Positions 1 to 12,780 are shown, numbered from the stretch's first letter. The stretch is DNA of 64,000 nt from Rhipicephalus microplus (GCF_043290135.1 NC_134702.1:83239817-83303816); one strand, 5' to 3'. A program made the numbers and translations. Notes: generated by a model not told the origin, from the letters alone.

Positions 1-160
1 GATATCAAGAGAAAAGTATCTCAGCATGATGCGCTTTGAAACTGCTACATAGGTTTATAGCGACGGCACACCGTGAATATCCGGATTAATTCGATCGTCT
101 GGAGGGGGGGGGGGTAGTGATATTCAACTTAGCGATATGAAGAGAAAAGTATCTCAGCAT
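1..160. repeat. Direct repeat pair, about 133 bp apart
   Basis: A block of about 27 bp at 1-27 recurs at 134-160 with one mismatch; the shared core AGAGAAAAGTATCTCAGCAT is identical. The DNA between holds a G-run near 106-116. This may be the edge of a tandem array that continues upstream of the window, or a local duplication. No coding potential is visible. Confidence 0.6.
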
Positions 161-1130
161 AACTCCCGCCTCTCGCACATCATGCTATCCTAGTTGCATT
201 CGATATTGTAGGACACGGAGACAAAACATACATTTACTTTTGCTTGTTACAACATTCATTGAGGCGAGTGCAGCACTAACACCTGAATCTCCCTAACATA
301 CACCTGTACATTGAGTAAAGTACCGCACTTTATTCTTTTCATAGAATCGTATAAACAGGGACCTCCGTTTTCGAAAGCACGATAAATTTAGGCGAATGAG
401 CCTCCGAGTCATTGTAGTCCAAATTATTTTTCTTTCTTTTTATGACAGCCTTTATTCCTTCGCTAATTTACCTTCTCACGCTGCTCACAAGCGAAACAAG
501 TTCTCAAGTTACGCCTATTGCGTATAAAGCGCAATATGCCCAACACAGGAGTATACGGTGAATGGGAGGGGGGGAGGGGGGATGTGCATTCGATCCTTGC
601 TATCCGCTCCGGGGCTTCGGCGCTCAACAGCTCACACCTGGCACGCATGTTGTCTCTCCGCGCTGCAGAGGCAGCAAGTTGGCCGATAAAACAAGCAGCA
701 GAAAAAGGAACGAGATTGGCGGGTGGTGCTGGCGGAATAGGGGAGGAGTTGGAACGCTATAGTTAGATAGCGGGGCGGTGGGGGAGGGGGGGGGGGTATC
801 AATTCGGTGTGGAAGCAGCGGCACAGGCGCGCCCGCTGGCGACGTCGAGGAAACACTGCACCCGCGAAAAGAAGCAGCATTGGCGCAAGGGCCCAGGACA
901 GGCTCCCTGCTAGCCACGCGAGACACAGCACATTATACGATACACTAGACACGCCGGTCAAGGCGCGAACGATCGCACGCACAAGCGTGTCAAGAAGGGG
1001 AGACGCTGGGAAACGCGAACGCGGCGTTCGGTAACCGACGCTGCGCTGAAGCGGCGGGCAGAGGCGTCCACGGCATGCACCGACCACTGCTGGAACACAG
1101 GGACGAGGCACAACACCCCCCGAACACTCT

Positions 1131-1134
<4 letters not shown>
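161..1134. other. No gene seen
   Basis: Only short overlapping ORFs without a recognisable domain occur here. There are short G-runs near 567-580 and 780-798. The stretch 800-1130 is GC- and CpG-richer than its surroundings, but I see no promoter or exon that I can support. Confidence 0.5.

Positions 1135-1180
<46 letters not shown>
1135..1180. repeat. (CT)23 microsatellite
   Basis: Uninterrupted CT dinucleotides over 46 bp. Confidence 0.97.
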
Positions 1181-1182
<2 letters not shown>

Positions 1183-1409
1183 ACAAGCGACGAGAACATT
1201 AGTTCAAAGACGTCACTAGAAAAAAACAAAAAAAATCGATGTAGTCAGAAATGGACGCGAGCCAGAAATACGAAGAAGTAGAAAGACGATTCAATTACCA
1301 CACAGAAAACCTCGTTTCCGCTCTTTACGCTTGTGATACGATCGCTTGCGAGATCAAGCTCGCGCGAACAATCGTGCAGTACTATTTACCTATTGTTTGA
1401 ACGTATCGT

Positions 1410-1435
1410 CCCCCCCCCCCCCCCCCCAAAAAAAA
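1410..1435. repeat. C18-A8 homopolymer tract
   Basis: Eighteen C followed directly by eight A. Length is likely to be polymorphic or affected by sequencing error. Confidence 0.9.
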
Positions 1436-1531
1436 GGAAGCGAAAGTTTATTTCTTTTTTTTTCGCAATAACGTTCTTCTTTGGGAACACAAGTGGTCCC
1501 GTCCGTTATACCGGACTTGTATGGCATCCTA

Positions 1532-1773
1532 GCCCCGCCGCGGTGGTCTAGTGGCTAAGGTACTCGGCTGCTGACCCGCAGGTCGCGAAATCAAATCCTG
1601 GCTGCGGCGGCGGCTGCATTTCCGATGTAGACGGAAATGTTGTAGGACCGTGTGCTCAGATTTGGGTGCACGTTAAAGAACCCCAGGTGGTCGAAATTTC
1701 CGGAGCCCTCCACTACGGCGTCTCTCATAATCATATGGTGGTTTTCGGACGTTAAACCCCACATATCAATCAA
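1532..1773 (+). mobile_element. Ruka-like tRNA-derived SINE, full length, with 15-bp TSD
   Basis: The head GCCCCGCCGCGGTGGTCTAG carries an A-box-like TGGTCTAGTGG; the B box has decayed (GCGAAATCAAATCCTGG). The body and the ATATCAATCAA tail match the other copies in this window. The element is bracketed by the exact 15-bp direct repeat TTGTATGGCATCCTA at 1517-1531 and 1774-1788, the hallmark of insertion by LINE-type target-primed reverse transcription. An exact TSD suggests a fairly young insertion, although the B box is damaged. Confidence 0.93.
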
Positions 1774-1886
1774 TTGTATGGCATCCTACGTAGTAGCGAT
1801 CACCGCGATGGTGCACGCTAATCGAGCATGCTTTCGCTCAAGTTCCTAGTCTCGCAGCGCACTTACTAACAGCACGGTGCAATCGT

Positions 1887-1888
<2 letters not shown>

Positions 1889-1933
<45 letters not shown>
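1889..1933. repeat. (AG)n microsatellite
   Basis: About 45 bp of uninterrupted AG dinucleotides, 100 bp downstream of the SINE. Confidence 0.96.
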
Positions 1934-1937
<4 letters not shown>

Positions 1938-3655
1938 AGGTCACTATGCCTCGTGCGCGCCGACCTACCACAGGTGTATGTCCCCTTGTTCTCTTACTTC
2001 CATGTTTCTTTTTTTTTTTTTCGTGACCACCTGAAGCCTCGAAGTACAGATACAACGCAGCGTCTATATAATAGACCATTTCGCTGTTTAGAAACACAGG
2101 TACTGTACGGCTTACTGTTTTGTATGCCGGCACAACAAAATAGCACTGGCGGGGAACAAAAGCCTTGGCGAGTAGCCCACTCATTTTTTAACGCTTTCCT
2201 GCCTGCGACATACCGAATAATTCCAATATATTTTCTCTGAAAGTAAGCACAGCATTACAAAAGTCGGTATTTAGCATTAAGCGTCTTCCTTTTCTTTCAC
2301 TTGGAAAGGATAAAAAAAAAATGTTTTTCCTTACTCTAGTACAACATAAAAAACAAGCTTTCTGCTTCTGTATTGAGCATGATAATTGCAGTGACCGAAT
2401 GTTTCTTGGGAAACGAGAAGTGCTGCTACCATTGCAATATCGCAACCCAGCGAACAGGCAAAATAAGCAGTCTAACCTTACCATTAAAAAACTTGCTTGA
2501 TGCTTAAGACTGCGACTGCGCCAGTACCACGTGGGCTGAAAAGCTGGCTTCGCCACACAATGAGTGTCACTGTGGCAAAGCATAAGCTCCCGTGCTAGAG
2601 GAATGAAAAGCAAGAATGTAGCTTACTCGCTACGCATTGAAAACAAATAATAACAATGCTAGCGAAAATCTCTTAACACCAACAGAGTCACTCGATATTT
2701 TCGCGTGTATAATCACTATTTGCGGACGTGGCAATTCACTCCGCGTCGCCATTGTTTCTATACGGCTTGTGCAAACGTGAAGGCGCACGGCTTTCGTATC
2801 TTCAATTCCGACACGTGGCCTAACAAATCAGCATTCCCCATTTTCTTTTTCCTTGCTCTTTTATTTACCTTTTCTCCCTTTCTCAAACACACGCGAAGAA
2901 CGAGAGATAGGAAGAGAGATCCCGTACATTCTCGTTTTTCACACGGGGCCCTTTCTATGAGCCACATAGCTTTAAGGGGCCGTCTAACGAAACGGTTATT
3001 AAGGTGCGAGAAGCACCCGAAGGGCGAGCACGGTACGTCCAGGCTTTAGAATGATAAGAGAAAGTAAATTTCACGCGATATAACGCATGAAGTGTCATTC
3101 CCGAAAGCAAGAGCGCTATCTTTTTACATCTCGGAAAGCAGTTTAGAAAAAAAAAGCAATTTCTACATCCAAAATCGGTGCAATCTCACCAACCATAGGG
3201 ATACCACGGGGCGCACTACACCACAATGAGAGTGCTATACTCCCTCGCGCAAATACCATTTAAGGAGCGCGCGCACCGAACGTTCTTACGGAGCGGCCAC
3301 ACATGGCAGTTATTTTTTCCCATCAAGTCGCGAGCGAAAATCCCTTTTCACGTTTTTTTTTTTTCGTTTGCTTTTTTTTTCTCACTTCAGTTCAACAACG
3401 CCAAATAAAATGTCGCACGAGGGAAAAGACGCCGTAAAGGGGTTCCACAGTGACTGCCTCATTCAAGATGCATCGTGCGAGAAAATGCGTCGCTCCACTC
3501 CGGGTTCGCACTTTTTGCCGAGAGTTCCTCGAGAGCAAATAAATGCAGCTGCGGTAGGTTAGCACTCTCAGCAGGGAGACATTTCTTTTTTCGAGAAAAC
3601 CCTCACGTCAGAAGAGCTTGAGAAGGGATAAACGCGACCTTCTGTTGCATCGCAC
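1934..3655. other. No gene seen
   Basis: The longest ORF is 141 codons (2188-2613, minus strand) and resembles no family I know. Homopolymer T or A runs are frequent. No splice, promoter or RNA signal could be supported. Confidence 0.5.
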
Positions 3656-3743
<88 letters not shown>

Positions 3744-3744
3744 A
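3656..3744. repeat. (AAGA)n microsatellite
   Basis: About 22 copies of a GAAA-type tetranucleotide over 89 bp, without visible interruption. Confidence 0.97.
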
Positions 3745-6110
3745 TATATGCAGCTAAGTTAAGCATCCGCATATGTCTTGACATTAACCAAAGATTTTAA
3801 AAAGACCCTTTATGTGTAAACTGCAGGCTTTAGCTTCAACCGAAAAAAAAAAAGTGCACCACGGTTCAGAGACCATTACAAGCTTCGCTGGTTTGACAGA
3901 AGGCGTATTTTGTTCACGCCACATACCTGTGCGAAAAGCGAATACGTGGATTAAGTTGTCTCCACACGCAGCAGGTATAAAAACCTTAACAGATAACCAC
4001 GCGAATAGAGACAAAAAGAAACGACAAAAAAGCAGAGCTGTCTGGCGAAAACGGCGCAGCTCTTACACCTGCACGCTGCTTGTTATGTTAATTATCGTCC
4101 ATAGATCAATAGCAGCGGCTCGACTATCGCGACTGTTGATTATATAAACCCAGACATGTGGCCGCGCAGCCGCTGTCCACTGCGCGCTTGCATGGAACAA
4201 ACCACGTTCAGTACTGCTCCCGTAGTCTTCTTTCGGCGGCGGTTTCCAACCCCGATGAAACACGACACTGCTCTTGACCAATAAAATATCTTTCGTGCCT
4301 CAACACTACCTACTTCAATAGTAGGCAGATTTAGTGCGGCGTACGTGGTGTCCGTAAGAACACTGCGTTCCGCCTAGAGCGCGCGTTAGCGCATAACTTC
4401 GCGGCGTTCTTGCGTATGCAGTACTGAAACTCGCTATTGCTGCTTCATTGTTCCTTTCCGATGCCTCGGTGACCATGTTCAGGGTGACCACAAACTGCAG
4501 CAAGCGACAAATTTTCCAACAGTGTTATTTTCTTTTTTTATCTTAGTTTTTAGCACTTTTTTGTGCGTGCGCGAGAAGATCAGATGCGTGTGAGCGTACA
4601 AAGCGATGCAGACACGGTAAAAAGATCAGAATACTAGCGTTTGTATGGTTATCACATCTCATGTTATGTGCGTATCACGCAGACGACGTTCATCATGAAA
4701 GCGGTGCAGTTTGCGGATCCCTATGCTACCGCGTAAGTTTGCTTGCTCGTAACACACAATCCCTTTTATCTCTCTATATCTCCGTACTAAAGTGGGATTG
4801 AATTGTACTGAACCTGCACAAAAATCTTTGGACCTAAGATTTTCCTACACAAGCACCATTCAAGCCTTTAGATCTCTTATTACGGGCCACGCTGACGCGC
4901 TGTCTCACGAAAAACGAGCCACGTATTACTCAATTCCCCCAAAAGAGGCAAGCCTCGTTCGCACGACTTACACGTTCATACCGAAGAAACGACATTCCGG
5001 GTATTAGACGAAGAAAAGAAGAGTGAAAACAAAAAACAACCGTCACAGTTTGGAAGAAAAGCGACTCTCTTCTTCCCCCCACCTCATAAACAGCCTCCGC
5101 GAAGAGCGCGATGAAAGCAGTCGAGTCTCGTGACACGACCGAGCGGATGAACGGCCGCGCCCGTGATTTGCGACACGCGAGGCGATCCGTCAGGCGCTGT
5201 CAGACTTCGAGAAGCCGCGGTCTACACAGAGACCCGGCCATCCTATACTCCCAAGATACTAAAGAAAGGGATAGAAAGAAAAAACGAAACGCGAGAACAC
5301 GAAGCGAGGAGCGCGTGAATGAGGAACGTGACCGTTACATCATCCGCGGGACACGGTGCGTGGGGGTTTTGACAGAGAGCGCGCGCGATGGAGACACAGA
5401 CCACGCACCGAACGAGCAAAAAATAAACAAGTAAATAAAGCTGGCAGAAACCGTCGCGCAATCGCTCAAGAAGACACGAAGGCGGAAACCATCTTCTTTT
5501 TTTCTTTCTTTCCAATTTAGTCGCTGTATTGATCCTCACCCGGCCCCCTTTCGAATACTTTCTGGAACCTAACGGGATCATGCATTGCCTCATTGTAAGC
5601 AGTGCAAGCTTGTAGCTTTGTAGCATTATAATTATTGTACGCATTGCAGGCACTGTAAGCTTCCTGCACCTCGTCCAGGTTTCGCACGGCCTTCACGATC
5701 GGCCAACCTTTGAAAAATACACGCTATCGTGTGACGAACAGCATCACGTCACGTTGTGTGACGTCATAACGACATAATAGTGGCGTCACCAATTTCGGTA
5801 CCTGTGACATCTTGACGGTGTGATATGGTGCCGTCATCACGTGATTATTTGCATGACTCGTTGAGTCGCGCTGAGGCCGACGGTAAGTTTGCGCCTTTGC
5901 GAAGCATCTAGAGATTTCGCCTTAATAGAGCATACAAAAATAAACGCGCGAATTCAGGCGAATACGGTCGTGAAAAGAAGAATAAATTCTGAGAGAGCGT
6001 GGCAGAGCAGAATCGAAGCGAGGGGACATGGTCGGCCCACCACGTGTACTGCACTTCAGTACGCGCACGTAGTGCAGGCAAAACTACGGCAACGCTGCGT
6101 ATAATAAGCA
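3745..6110. other. No gene seen
   Basis: Short ORFs only, none recognisable. A GAAA-rich purine stretch at 5260-5300 has low complexity. The part from about 5690 onward is listed separately as repeat-like. Confidence 0.5.
5700..5885. repeat. Possible dispersed repeat rich in TGACGTCA-like palindromes
   Basis: The stretch contains repeated variants of GTGACGTCA, GTGTGACG, CATCACGTGA and TGACGGTGTG, giving several overlapping CRE-like half-sites in both orientations. It looks like a repeat family rather than a regulatory module, but only one copy lies in this window, so the call rests on texture and memory alone. Confidence 0.25.
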
Positions 6111-6153
6111 TATCGGCCCAATACGCGACGACAGGTCGCGTATTGGGCCGATA
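6111..6153. other. Perfect 19-bp hairpin with 5-nt loop
   Basis: The left arm at 6111-6129 (TATCGGCCCAATACGCGAC) is matched without a mismatch by its reverse complement at 6135-6153, with loop GACAG. It has no T-run and no gene context that would make it a terminator. It could be a foldback remnant, a small-RNA hairpin or a replication-generated palindrome. Confidence 0.93.
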
Positions 6154-6256
6154 ATGAGAGGAAGAGAGCGAGTAGAAGGGCTCGGTGGAGAGCTTATAAG
6201 AACTGCCCCGGATTTCCGCACACCTTAATGCACCCATCAAGTTTATCTCTTTCTCC

Positions 6257-6307
6257 GTGTGTAGGCGGGGAACGTGTGTATGCGGGGAACGTGTGTATGC
6301 GGGCAAC
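6257..6307 (+). repeat. Minisatellite, 3 x 17 bp
   Basis: Three adjacent 17-bp units of the form GTGTGTATGCGGGGAAC, with one substitution in the first unit and one in the third. Confidence 0.9.
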
Positions 6308-6977
6308 ATACTATAAAAAAAAGGTGCGTACGTGAAAAAACTTTCACGGTATACAAACTTCCACAAAACAAAAACAAAAAAACAATTAAAGGAGCGCGTC
6401 ACGGCGCCCGTTCGGCGCGAAAGAAATGGGAACAGTATATATCGTTAATACGCCAGTCTTACTTTCGGCAGTAATGAAAGGCACCCGAAAGAAGGAAATA
6501 AAATCGCGTAAACACGCACGTTCGTGGATATAGTAGAGGCGAGCGCGCGTCGTTCTGCGCCATATAGCTATTGTGTAGAAAAGAGTCCTCACTCCCGAAT
6601 TACGGACACAATGGAAGCAAGCGAAAACGGTAAAGCCGTTACTGCCGGCACTGCACGCACTCGCAGTGGAGAGACGAGGAAAAGGCGTTGTCCCCCCCAA
6701 ACTCATTCACGGGCACGGAATTGGGAAAGGCACACAATGTTCATTTGGCCGATTGCGTCCATAAGGCGCACGCGAACGCAGAACAACGGCGACCCGACCA
6801 ATCAGGATGCCTCACTATAGGCCAGCGAAAACTTATTTCCGCCTCGGAGGCAACACTAAGCCTAGCTCGGAAAAAACGTCAAAGTGTATACGAACACCGA
6901 CGCGCCTATCGGCTCTCTGGCCCTTGGGTGCAACCTAATGGCATGGAAGTGAATTTACAAATGTTCACTCATTAATA
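6308..6977. other. No gene seen
   Basis: Overlapping short ORFs of about 100 codons are present on both strands without any recognisable domain. Confidence 0.5.
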
Positions 6978-7024
<47 letters not shown>

Positions 7025-7235
7025 ACACGCAATTAGGGCTACCGAAGACTTATAGCAAAGTGCTCCGTAACAACATCAATAGCGCGAGGTAATTTACACG
7101 CGTGTTTTTAAACACTATAACCACAGGAATGTTGCGTTTTGCTTCCGCATAACTGCAGCCAAGAGTCGAACCCGGGACCCCGCGCTTATCAGCAGCCAGA
7201 GCAGCGCGGTATCACCTCCACGCTTGCAGCTCTCA
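6978..7235 (-). mobile_element. Diverged tRNA-headed SINE with (GATT)n tail
   Basis: On the minus strand the segment near 7235-7155 reads like the tRNA head of the Ruka-like SINE (GGCTGCTGATAAGCGCGG, then a B-box-like GGGTTCGACTC at about 7164-7175). The body differs from the common copies, and the 3' end is the long array (GATT)n at 6978-7022, the same tail type. It is either an old copy or a sister SINE family. No clear TSD was found. Confidence 0.45.
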
Positions 7236-7693
7236 ACGCCCGATAAGGGCAGGCACCAACTCAACGACGCGCCGCGACACGCAATAGACTGATGCATAGC
7301 AAGTATGGTTTGCAAGAGAAACATCATAGCCGTCAGACTGTCCTTTGTGGGCTCCATCCAGCTTGAGAACGCATTAGTCACATAAGTCAGTGGCGCAACG
7401 GGCGTAGCAAGAAACGCATTGAGAGGTATAGCGAAAAGCCGGTCTCAGATTCGCAGCCCCCTGTTTGTTCTCACGCTATTCGACAACGCCATTATACAAA
7501 AGGCGGCGTTTCGTTGGAGAGAAACGATTTTCTGCCTCACTTGGAGGGTGACAGCACGGCAGCGCCACTTTCCTAACCACACACCGCTGATGTATGCGCA
7601 AGCTATGAATGAAAAGAAACGAAAAAAAGTAAAAACACCAAAAGTTCACACCATCATATTTCGTCGTTCTACACAGTAAACCGATTCTGACCC

Positions 7694-7866
7694 TTAAGGG
7701 TGCAAAAAGGGTGCCGACACCCTAAGCCCACCCTTTGAGCACCCTATTCGCGTCTCAGCACCCTACAAGCGGAACCTAAAGGGTGAACACATCAAAAGGG
7801 TGGAAACTAGGGTGCAAAAAGGGTGCAACAACTAATGGGTGCTGATGAGCACCCATTAGGGTGCAC
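7694..7866. repeat. Left subterminal AGGGTG/CACCCT array
   Basis: At least a dozen copies of AGGGTG or its complement occur in both orientations, often as AAAGGGTG or AGCACCCT. The right end holds the mirror array. Such arrays are the transposase-binding regions in CACTA elements; that role here is inferred. Confidence 0.75.
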
Positions 7867-10800
7867 AGTCGCTGACAAAGCTTTGTGAGTAACGTGGTCA
7901 TAGAGCATAACCAACAGCTTTTAGATGTCTAGTGGTTAGACACCATGGTCTCATTAATAGCCCCACCGCAGTAACTGATATCTGAAGAGCGATAGTGCCC
8001 GGCTGAACGTAAGTTCTGCACTGGTTCTTGCATTCTTTCTGCCTCTTTCTCGTCGCCTCACGGCCGGCGCTGACCAAGCCATGCGCTACAAGCTCACTAG
8101 CCAATGGCGGAGTACGCAGCTTGTAGAGCTACAACAGGATTGTGACTTACACATAGCCTCGTTTGCGCCTAACACTGAAAACAAAGCTTCGTCCATGACA
8201 GTATATATAAATCATACATTTGTTGATGCAAAGAAATACAAACCAACAAGACCGTGGTAGATAAAACAGTTTTTGTGTTGTACAAATATTTGTTAACCTT
8301 ACAATGTATCAGTTGACACGTGTTACCAATTTTTATGGCAGGCTACGGACTTTGACGTTCTGATATTATAACATTGAAGAAACGTTTTCTTGATTTTTTT
8401 CATAGAAATATTCTTCAAAGCAAGTTAAAATGAGCCTTGACTAAAAAATTTTCCTAAAGAAAATTCACTAAAGACAGCTAAAATATTGTTTGCCAACTAA
8501 TACGCTTATTTTGATATGACAAATTTTGCTTGCTGCCTGTACTTTGTACTAATATACAACCGCTTTGACACTGTTTTTCACAGCCAGCTTAACCACTCAA
8601 CCAATGTACAGATGTTAACAAGGTATCGGTATAAGAAATACACAAGCAAACAAACGTTTCAAATTCCGCGCGCTCTTTCACATTTCAAATTTCGCGCAAT
8701 TACGCGTAATGTGATTTTGTCATTTTCAAAGGTAAAAAATATTCTATGCAATACGCACTAGCGTATCTTCTACCTTCACTATTTGTTACTTAAAATTTAA
8801 GCAGAAACAATCTATTTACTTATCATATAAAAAGTTATGTGCGCAAATGCGGATCGGTGGCGTCAGCAGGACAGAAATGGCGGTATCTTCCCGGAGGCCG
8901 CAACGGCCGTGTGCCGAGCGTTTAAAGTCGATTTTTTATGTTGTTCAAAGTGTGCTTGCGCTGTCTTTCGTGTTCTGTCGGTGCTGCTTGTTACGAAGAT
9001 GCACTATACTCAAGAGAGGACCGGCTGCTTTGTACCGTCGAGCGCTCGCCAAACTGAAAAGGTAGGTGGATGTTTCTGCTGTCGACGCTTTGTTTTTTGC
9101 TTCTCCGGCCAGGCCGCGGCGTGCCCGAACCAGGCTGTTATGCTCCTCCCGCGGTTAACACCGAAAGCGCTATAGTATAATAACGTTGTGAACTAAGGTT
9201 TTTCTAGCTGGTAGACGATAAGTGAGTTTTTATTAACGTAGCGAGCCTGCTGGCGTGTCTGATTTCATTAGGCTCAAGTCTAAGCTCAGGGACGTTACGC
9301 GCGGATGAATTTTTTCTGTGGGGAAGGAGGTTAAAGCAATGTGCGCTGTGATGCTGTGAGTCGGCGGGCGATGCTCTTCACGCTATGAATCACTATATTT
9401 TTGCAATGCCGTCGGACGCCGTTCGAGGACGGCGCATGGAAGCCGTAAGCGTCGTCTGTGTGTCGCGTGCGTTGGAGTATTACGGTGATTCGCGTTGAAT
9501 TAGATCTTTCCGTATTTAATTTAGAAGAATGGAGAAGAATAACGTGGTGTCTGCGTTGGTATTTACGCGGACTTGTTCGTTTTCTGTGCCAAAGAAGTAT
9601 ATGAAGAAAGTTTTATATGTTACTCGTCCTCTTTTCAACAGCTACATGATCATTAAATGTGTGTGACTACTATAAAGTAGATGTGTTTTCCTGTGTGACC
9701 AAATGTGTTTGCATCCACCGGGCACGTATAATATTAAATTACCATGATATTCAGCTTAATTAGGTGTGCGTAAACTTGACACAGCGTGCTGTAGGTGCGG
9801 TTCTCAAAGCGTGCAATTACGCCTGGGTCAATACATTTTCTCTATGAGTGGCCGAATAGCCGTACCTTAGCTGTGCAAGCGCTAGGTTGAGCAGTAGTTC
9901 ACTCGTTCGAGTGCAATTTTGGTGGTACTGCTTGTTCCCCCCTGCTCACATATCATTGCATTCTTCTGGTTTGTAAAAGAATTGTGGGCGCTGCAGCCCG
10001 CTTTAGAGTTAAAACTTCGCCGAATACCTATACGTCTACAAACATTCTAAAACTAAGTTATACCAAAGCTTCCAATGACACTTTCGAATACAAGTGTAAT
10101 GCTTTATCTGATATCATAAATTCTTTATGACCTCGCTGCAGATTTACAAGTGACCTGTGATATGTGCAGTGTATGAATGCCTAATTTATTGCTCAAAACA
10201 CAATAAGGTTATACATCACAGTATGCGTGCATATGTTGCTGCTGACATGCAAACTTAGACATTGTATTTATCTAAGAATGAGCAAATCTAAACTGCCCTT
10301 TTTTGAAAATGTACGCATCAGACCAATTGAATAATATCAAAAATAATGTTCACCAAGTGATTGTTGGATTGTTGTTTACTGCCTTGCACCAACGTCACTA
10401 AAACCACCTTGTTGGTACTTAGACCACATGGTAGGATGCAAGATTCATGACGTCATATTGAATGTTAATGTCACATGATATGCAAGGTAAATTGTCATTA
10501 GCATACAGAGGCCAATAACGTTATTGTCTCATCGTTATCATAATGAAGCAGGTTAGGCAATATGTGATTCTGCTGCCTTTACGTCATGTTGGGAAACCAT
10601 TACGTTATGTAGCTATCTGCAGTGTCTGAGATCCTGGTTGCCGGTCAATATTGCAGAAGCTTGCCTGCTTCATTGTGATGGCATGGGGTTCAAGATTGAT
10701 GTTTTGTCTTAGCGTTTCCACTTTTCCTCCCCTATGGTGATTAGACAGCTTGTGCTGTTTGATTAGAAGTGAGGAGTAGTGCCTTTTTAGCCAATCAAAA

Positions 10801-10927
10801 CAATTTAGATCAATGATCACTATGAAGCAGCACACAATATTCATTTAGTGAACTCAATTTCAGGCAAATTATAAACGTCCGAATGTTAGCCGTTTGAAGG
10901 AAGCTTTATTCGTTGAACTCATGAGAA

Positions 10928-11020
10928 TAAATGGTAGAGAAGGAAAGGCAGGGAGGTTAGCCAGACCAGCAAAAATGGTCTATCACCCTACACGGGGGAA
11001 CAGAGAGATTGAAGTCCTGT
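10928..11020. mobile_element. Possible LINE 3'-end fragment
   Basis: The text AGGCAGGGAGGTTAGCCAGA, followed by CACCCTACACGGGGGAA, resembles a repeat I associate with tick LINE tails. It lies directly upstream of a truncated SINE. Assignment is from memory and unverified. Confidence 0.3.
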
Positions 11021-11026
11021 CGGAAA

Positions 11027-11196
11027 GGTCTGGTCGCTAAGGTACTCGGTTTCTAACCCGAAGGTCGCAGGATGATAATCCGGCCTTGCTGGCTGCTTTT
11101 TCGATATAGGTGAAAATGCTGTAGGCCTGTGTTCTCAGATTTGTGTGCACGTTAAAGAACCCCAGGTGGTCGAAATTTCTGGAGCCCTCCACTACC
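11027..11196 (+). mobile_element. Ruka-like SINE, 3'-truncated and diverged
   Basis: It starts inside the tRNA head (TCTGGTCGCTAAGGTACTCGG) and keeps the core GTGCACGTTAAAGAACCCC and GGAGCCCTCCACTAC, but stops before the CATAATCATATGGTGG section. Several substitutions make it older than the copy at 1532. It sits within the 8.9-kb TIR element. Confidence 0.8.
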
Positions 11197-12299
11197 TTCG
11201 TAAAAAATTCATGTGTCAGTATTGCTTTAATTTTATGCTTTATCTGCAGTGGATGCATATGTGCATACGGACATGTATATGTAGTGGTATTGCAATTTTA
11301 CGGAATAAAATATTCATATGGTGCATATTGCATGGCATTTACTTAAGAAACACATCACATGGGTATCATAACTACAGAAATGCAAATGTGCCTCTATGGA
11401 TGCACTCGTCCATATATTTGGTCAGCCTCAAGAAAAGAATTTATCGATTGCAGGCAGCAGGATTACTCACGCATGTTTATCTCTTAATTACGTGCAGTCG
11501 ATACAGCTAAAAGGGGGTGTCTTCATCTAAAAGTTCTAACTTCATCTTCGTGCATGAGTGAGCTATAAAGGTGAATGAAAATTCACATGTATGACATCGA
11601 CATGAAAAGCTCTGTAGCAGCATGTTTTTCGTTGTATTTATACTGCAGCATGCCCTTTTTGTATTTCTCAGTTGCGTGCCACTAAATATATGTTGGAAAT
11701 GCGTTTCTAGCCATTCACTGCAATTCGGCAAGCAGCGCATGCAGTCTAGACAAACCTCACTAAAATAATTTTTTTGCACTGGTGCAGAAATTCTTCGGCA
11801 CGGTCTGTCATTTCATTTGAGTGAGGCTGCTCAAGGAAATTTCCTGACAAGGTCAAGGAGCCCAAGCACCAGCGAACTCTGAACCATTCTTTCAAGCATC
11901 AGCTCTGTTCAACCTGCTTATGCGCTGTGCCTCACCAAGGTACTGGACGCTGCCTACTTATATGAAGTGCTCTTCATATTCTCCTCGGTTTGGCAGCAGT
12001 GTGTGTGGTCTTCACAGTGCTTGCCAAAATCATTATTGCACAGGTGAGACACTTATTTCCTGCTTTAATTGTGTTAGTATTACTGCATGCACTCCTGCCA
12101 AGCAAGAGTACTAATGTTTCCTGTGAATTGTTTGTCATGGTAAACAGAGGATTTCAAGCACAAAATTCATACTGAACTTTGGTCCTTCAAGAAGTGTGGA
12201 ATGAAGGTGGTGACAGTGTTAACGCGCTCTCTTTAGAAATAAAGGCTTTGCATGAAAAGCCTGTCGCACCTTGAAACGGGCACAAAAAACTTCCAGGTG

Positions 12300-12780
12300 A
12301 AAATAAGCAACTTCAGATGAAAATTGAAGAATTTACACTGTATTGAAGGTTGAACTATCCGACATCAAAGGCGTCTCAGATGAGGGTTTTCTTTTGACGC
12401 TGTCCGAAATTTTCGGGCGATGATGGAAAAACCATTACTCGTGATGATATTGACACTGCAGACAGAGTAGGAACAAACAAGCCTAGTTTGAAAAAAAATA
12501 GTAGTGCATTATGAACGATGTTACAAATGAAATGTTCTGGATAAGACAAAAAACTTACGTCTGTCTACAGTGGCCTTTCCTTTTAGATCAAGTAGTCCTA
12601 TTTATGTGAACGAACACTTGCAAGACAAGGTGAGCAGTTAGTGAGAGCACGAATGCAAAAAAAACGAGTTGGATGGAGGTACATTTGGATGCAAAGCACG
12701 AAATATATAGCAAAAAAAAAAATTGGAAACATTAGCAATTTCAAAGACTGCCTTCTTAAAAGATCTGGCAAAACGCTGTG
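12300..12780 (+). pseudogene. Decayed LINE ORF1-like fragment (CR1/L2/Jockey type)
   Basis: Frame-shifted stretches still read like the nucleic-acid-binding ORF1 protein of many arthropod LINEs: DDIDTADRVGTNKPSLKK around 12443-12497, then a segment ending in SPIYVNEHLQDKV around 12594-12633, and a WMEV/GW-like patch downstream. The order and spacing fit the ORF1 C-terminal region (…RVG…, …VNEHL…). Multiple stops and shifts rule out function. A decayed ORF2 start follows at 12909, as expected for one inserted LINE. Confidence 0.5.

Noticed and set aside
1532..1605. tRNA gene
   Set aside because: A-box-like and B-box-like sequences are present, but it is the head of a dispersed SINE, the stem pairing is not tRNA-like, and the same head recurs in the other copies.
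5111..5434. 107-codon ORF on the plus strand, Arg/Glu-rich
   Set aside because: Charged low-complexity composition from GAAA/CGA-rich DNA, no domain and an equally long antisense ORF.
6978..7022. Stand-alone (GATT)n microsatellite
   Set aside because: It is better read as the tail of a diverged tRNA-headed SINE on the minus strand.
7922..8000. tRNA-like text (TGTCTAGTGGTTAGA)
   Set aside because: The A-box-like part is good, but no B box or stems follow at the right distance.
8837..9175. 112-codon Cys-rich ORF in the 8.9-kb element as a possible zinc-finger or THAP protein
   Set aside because: Cysteines do not fall into a zinc-finger or THAP pattern, and a second overlapping frame is equally open.
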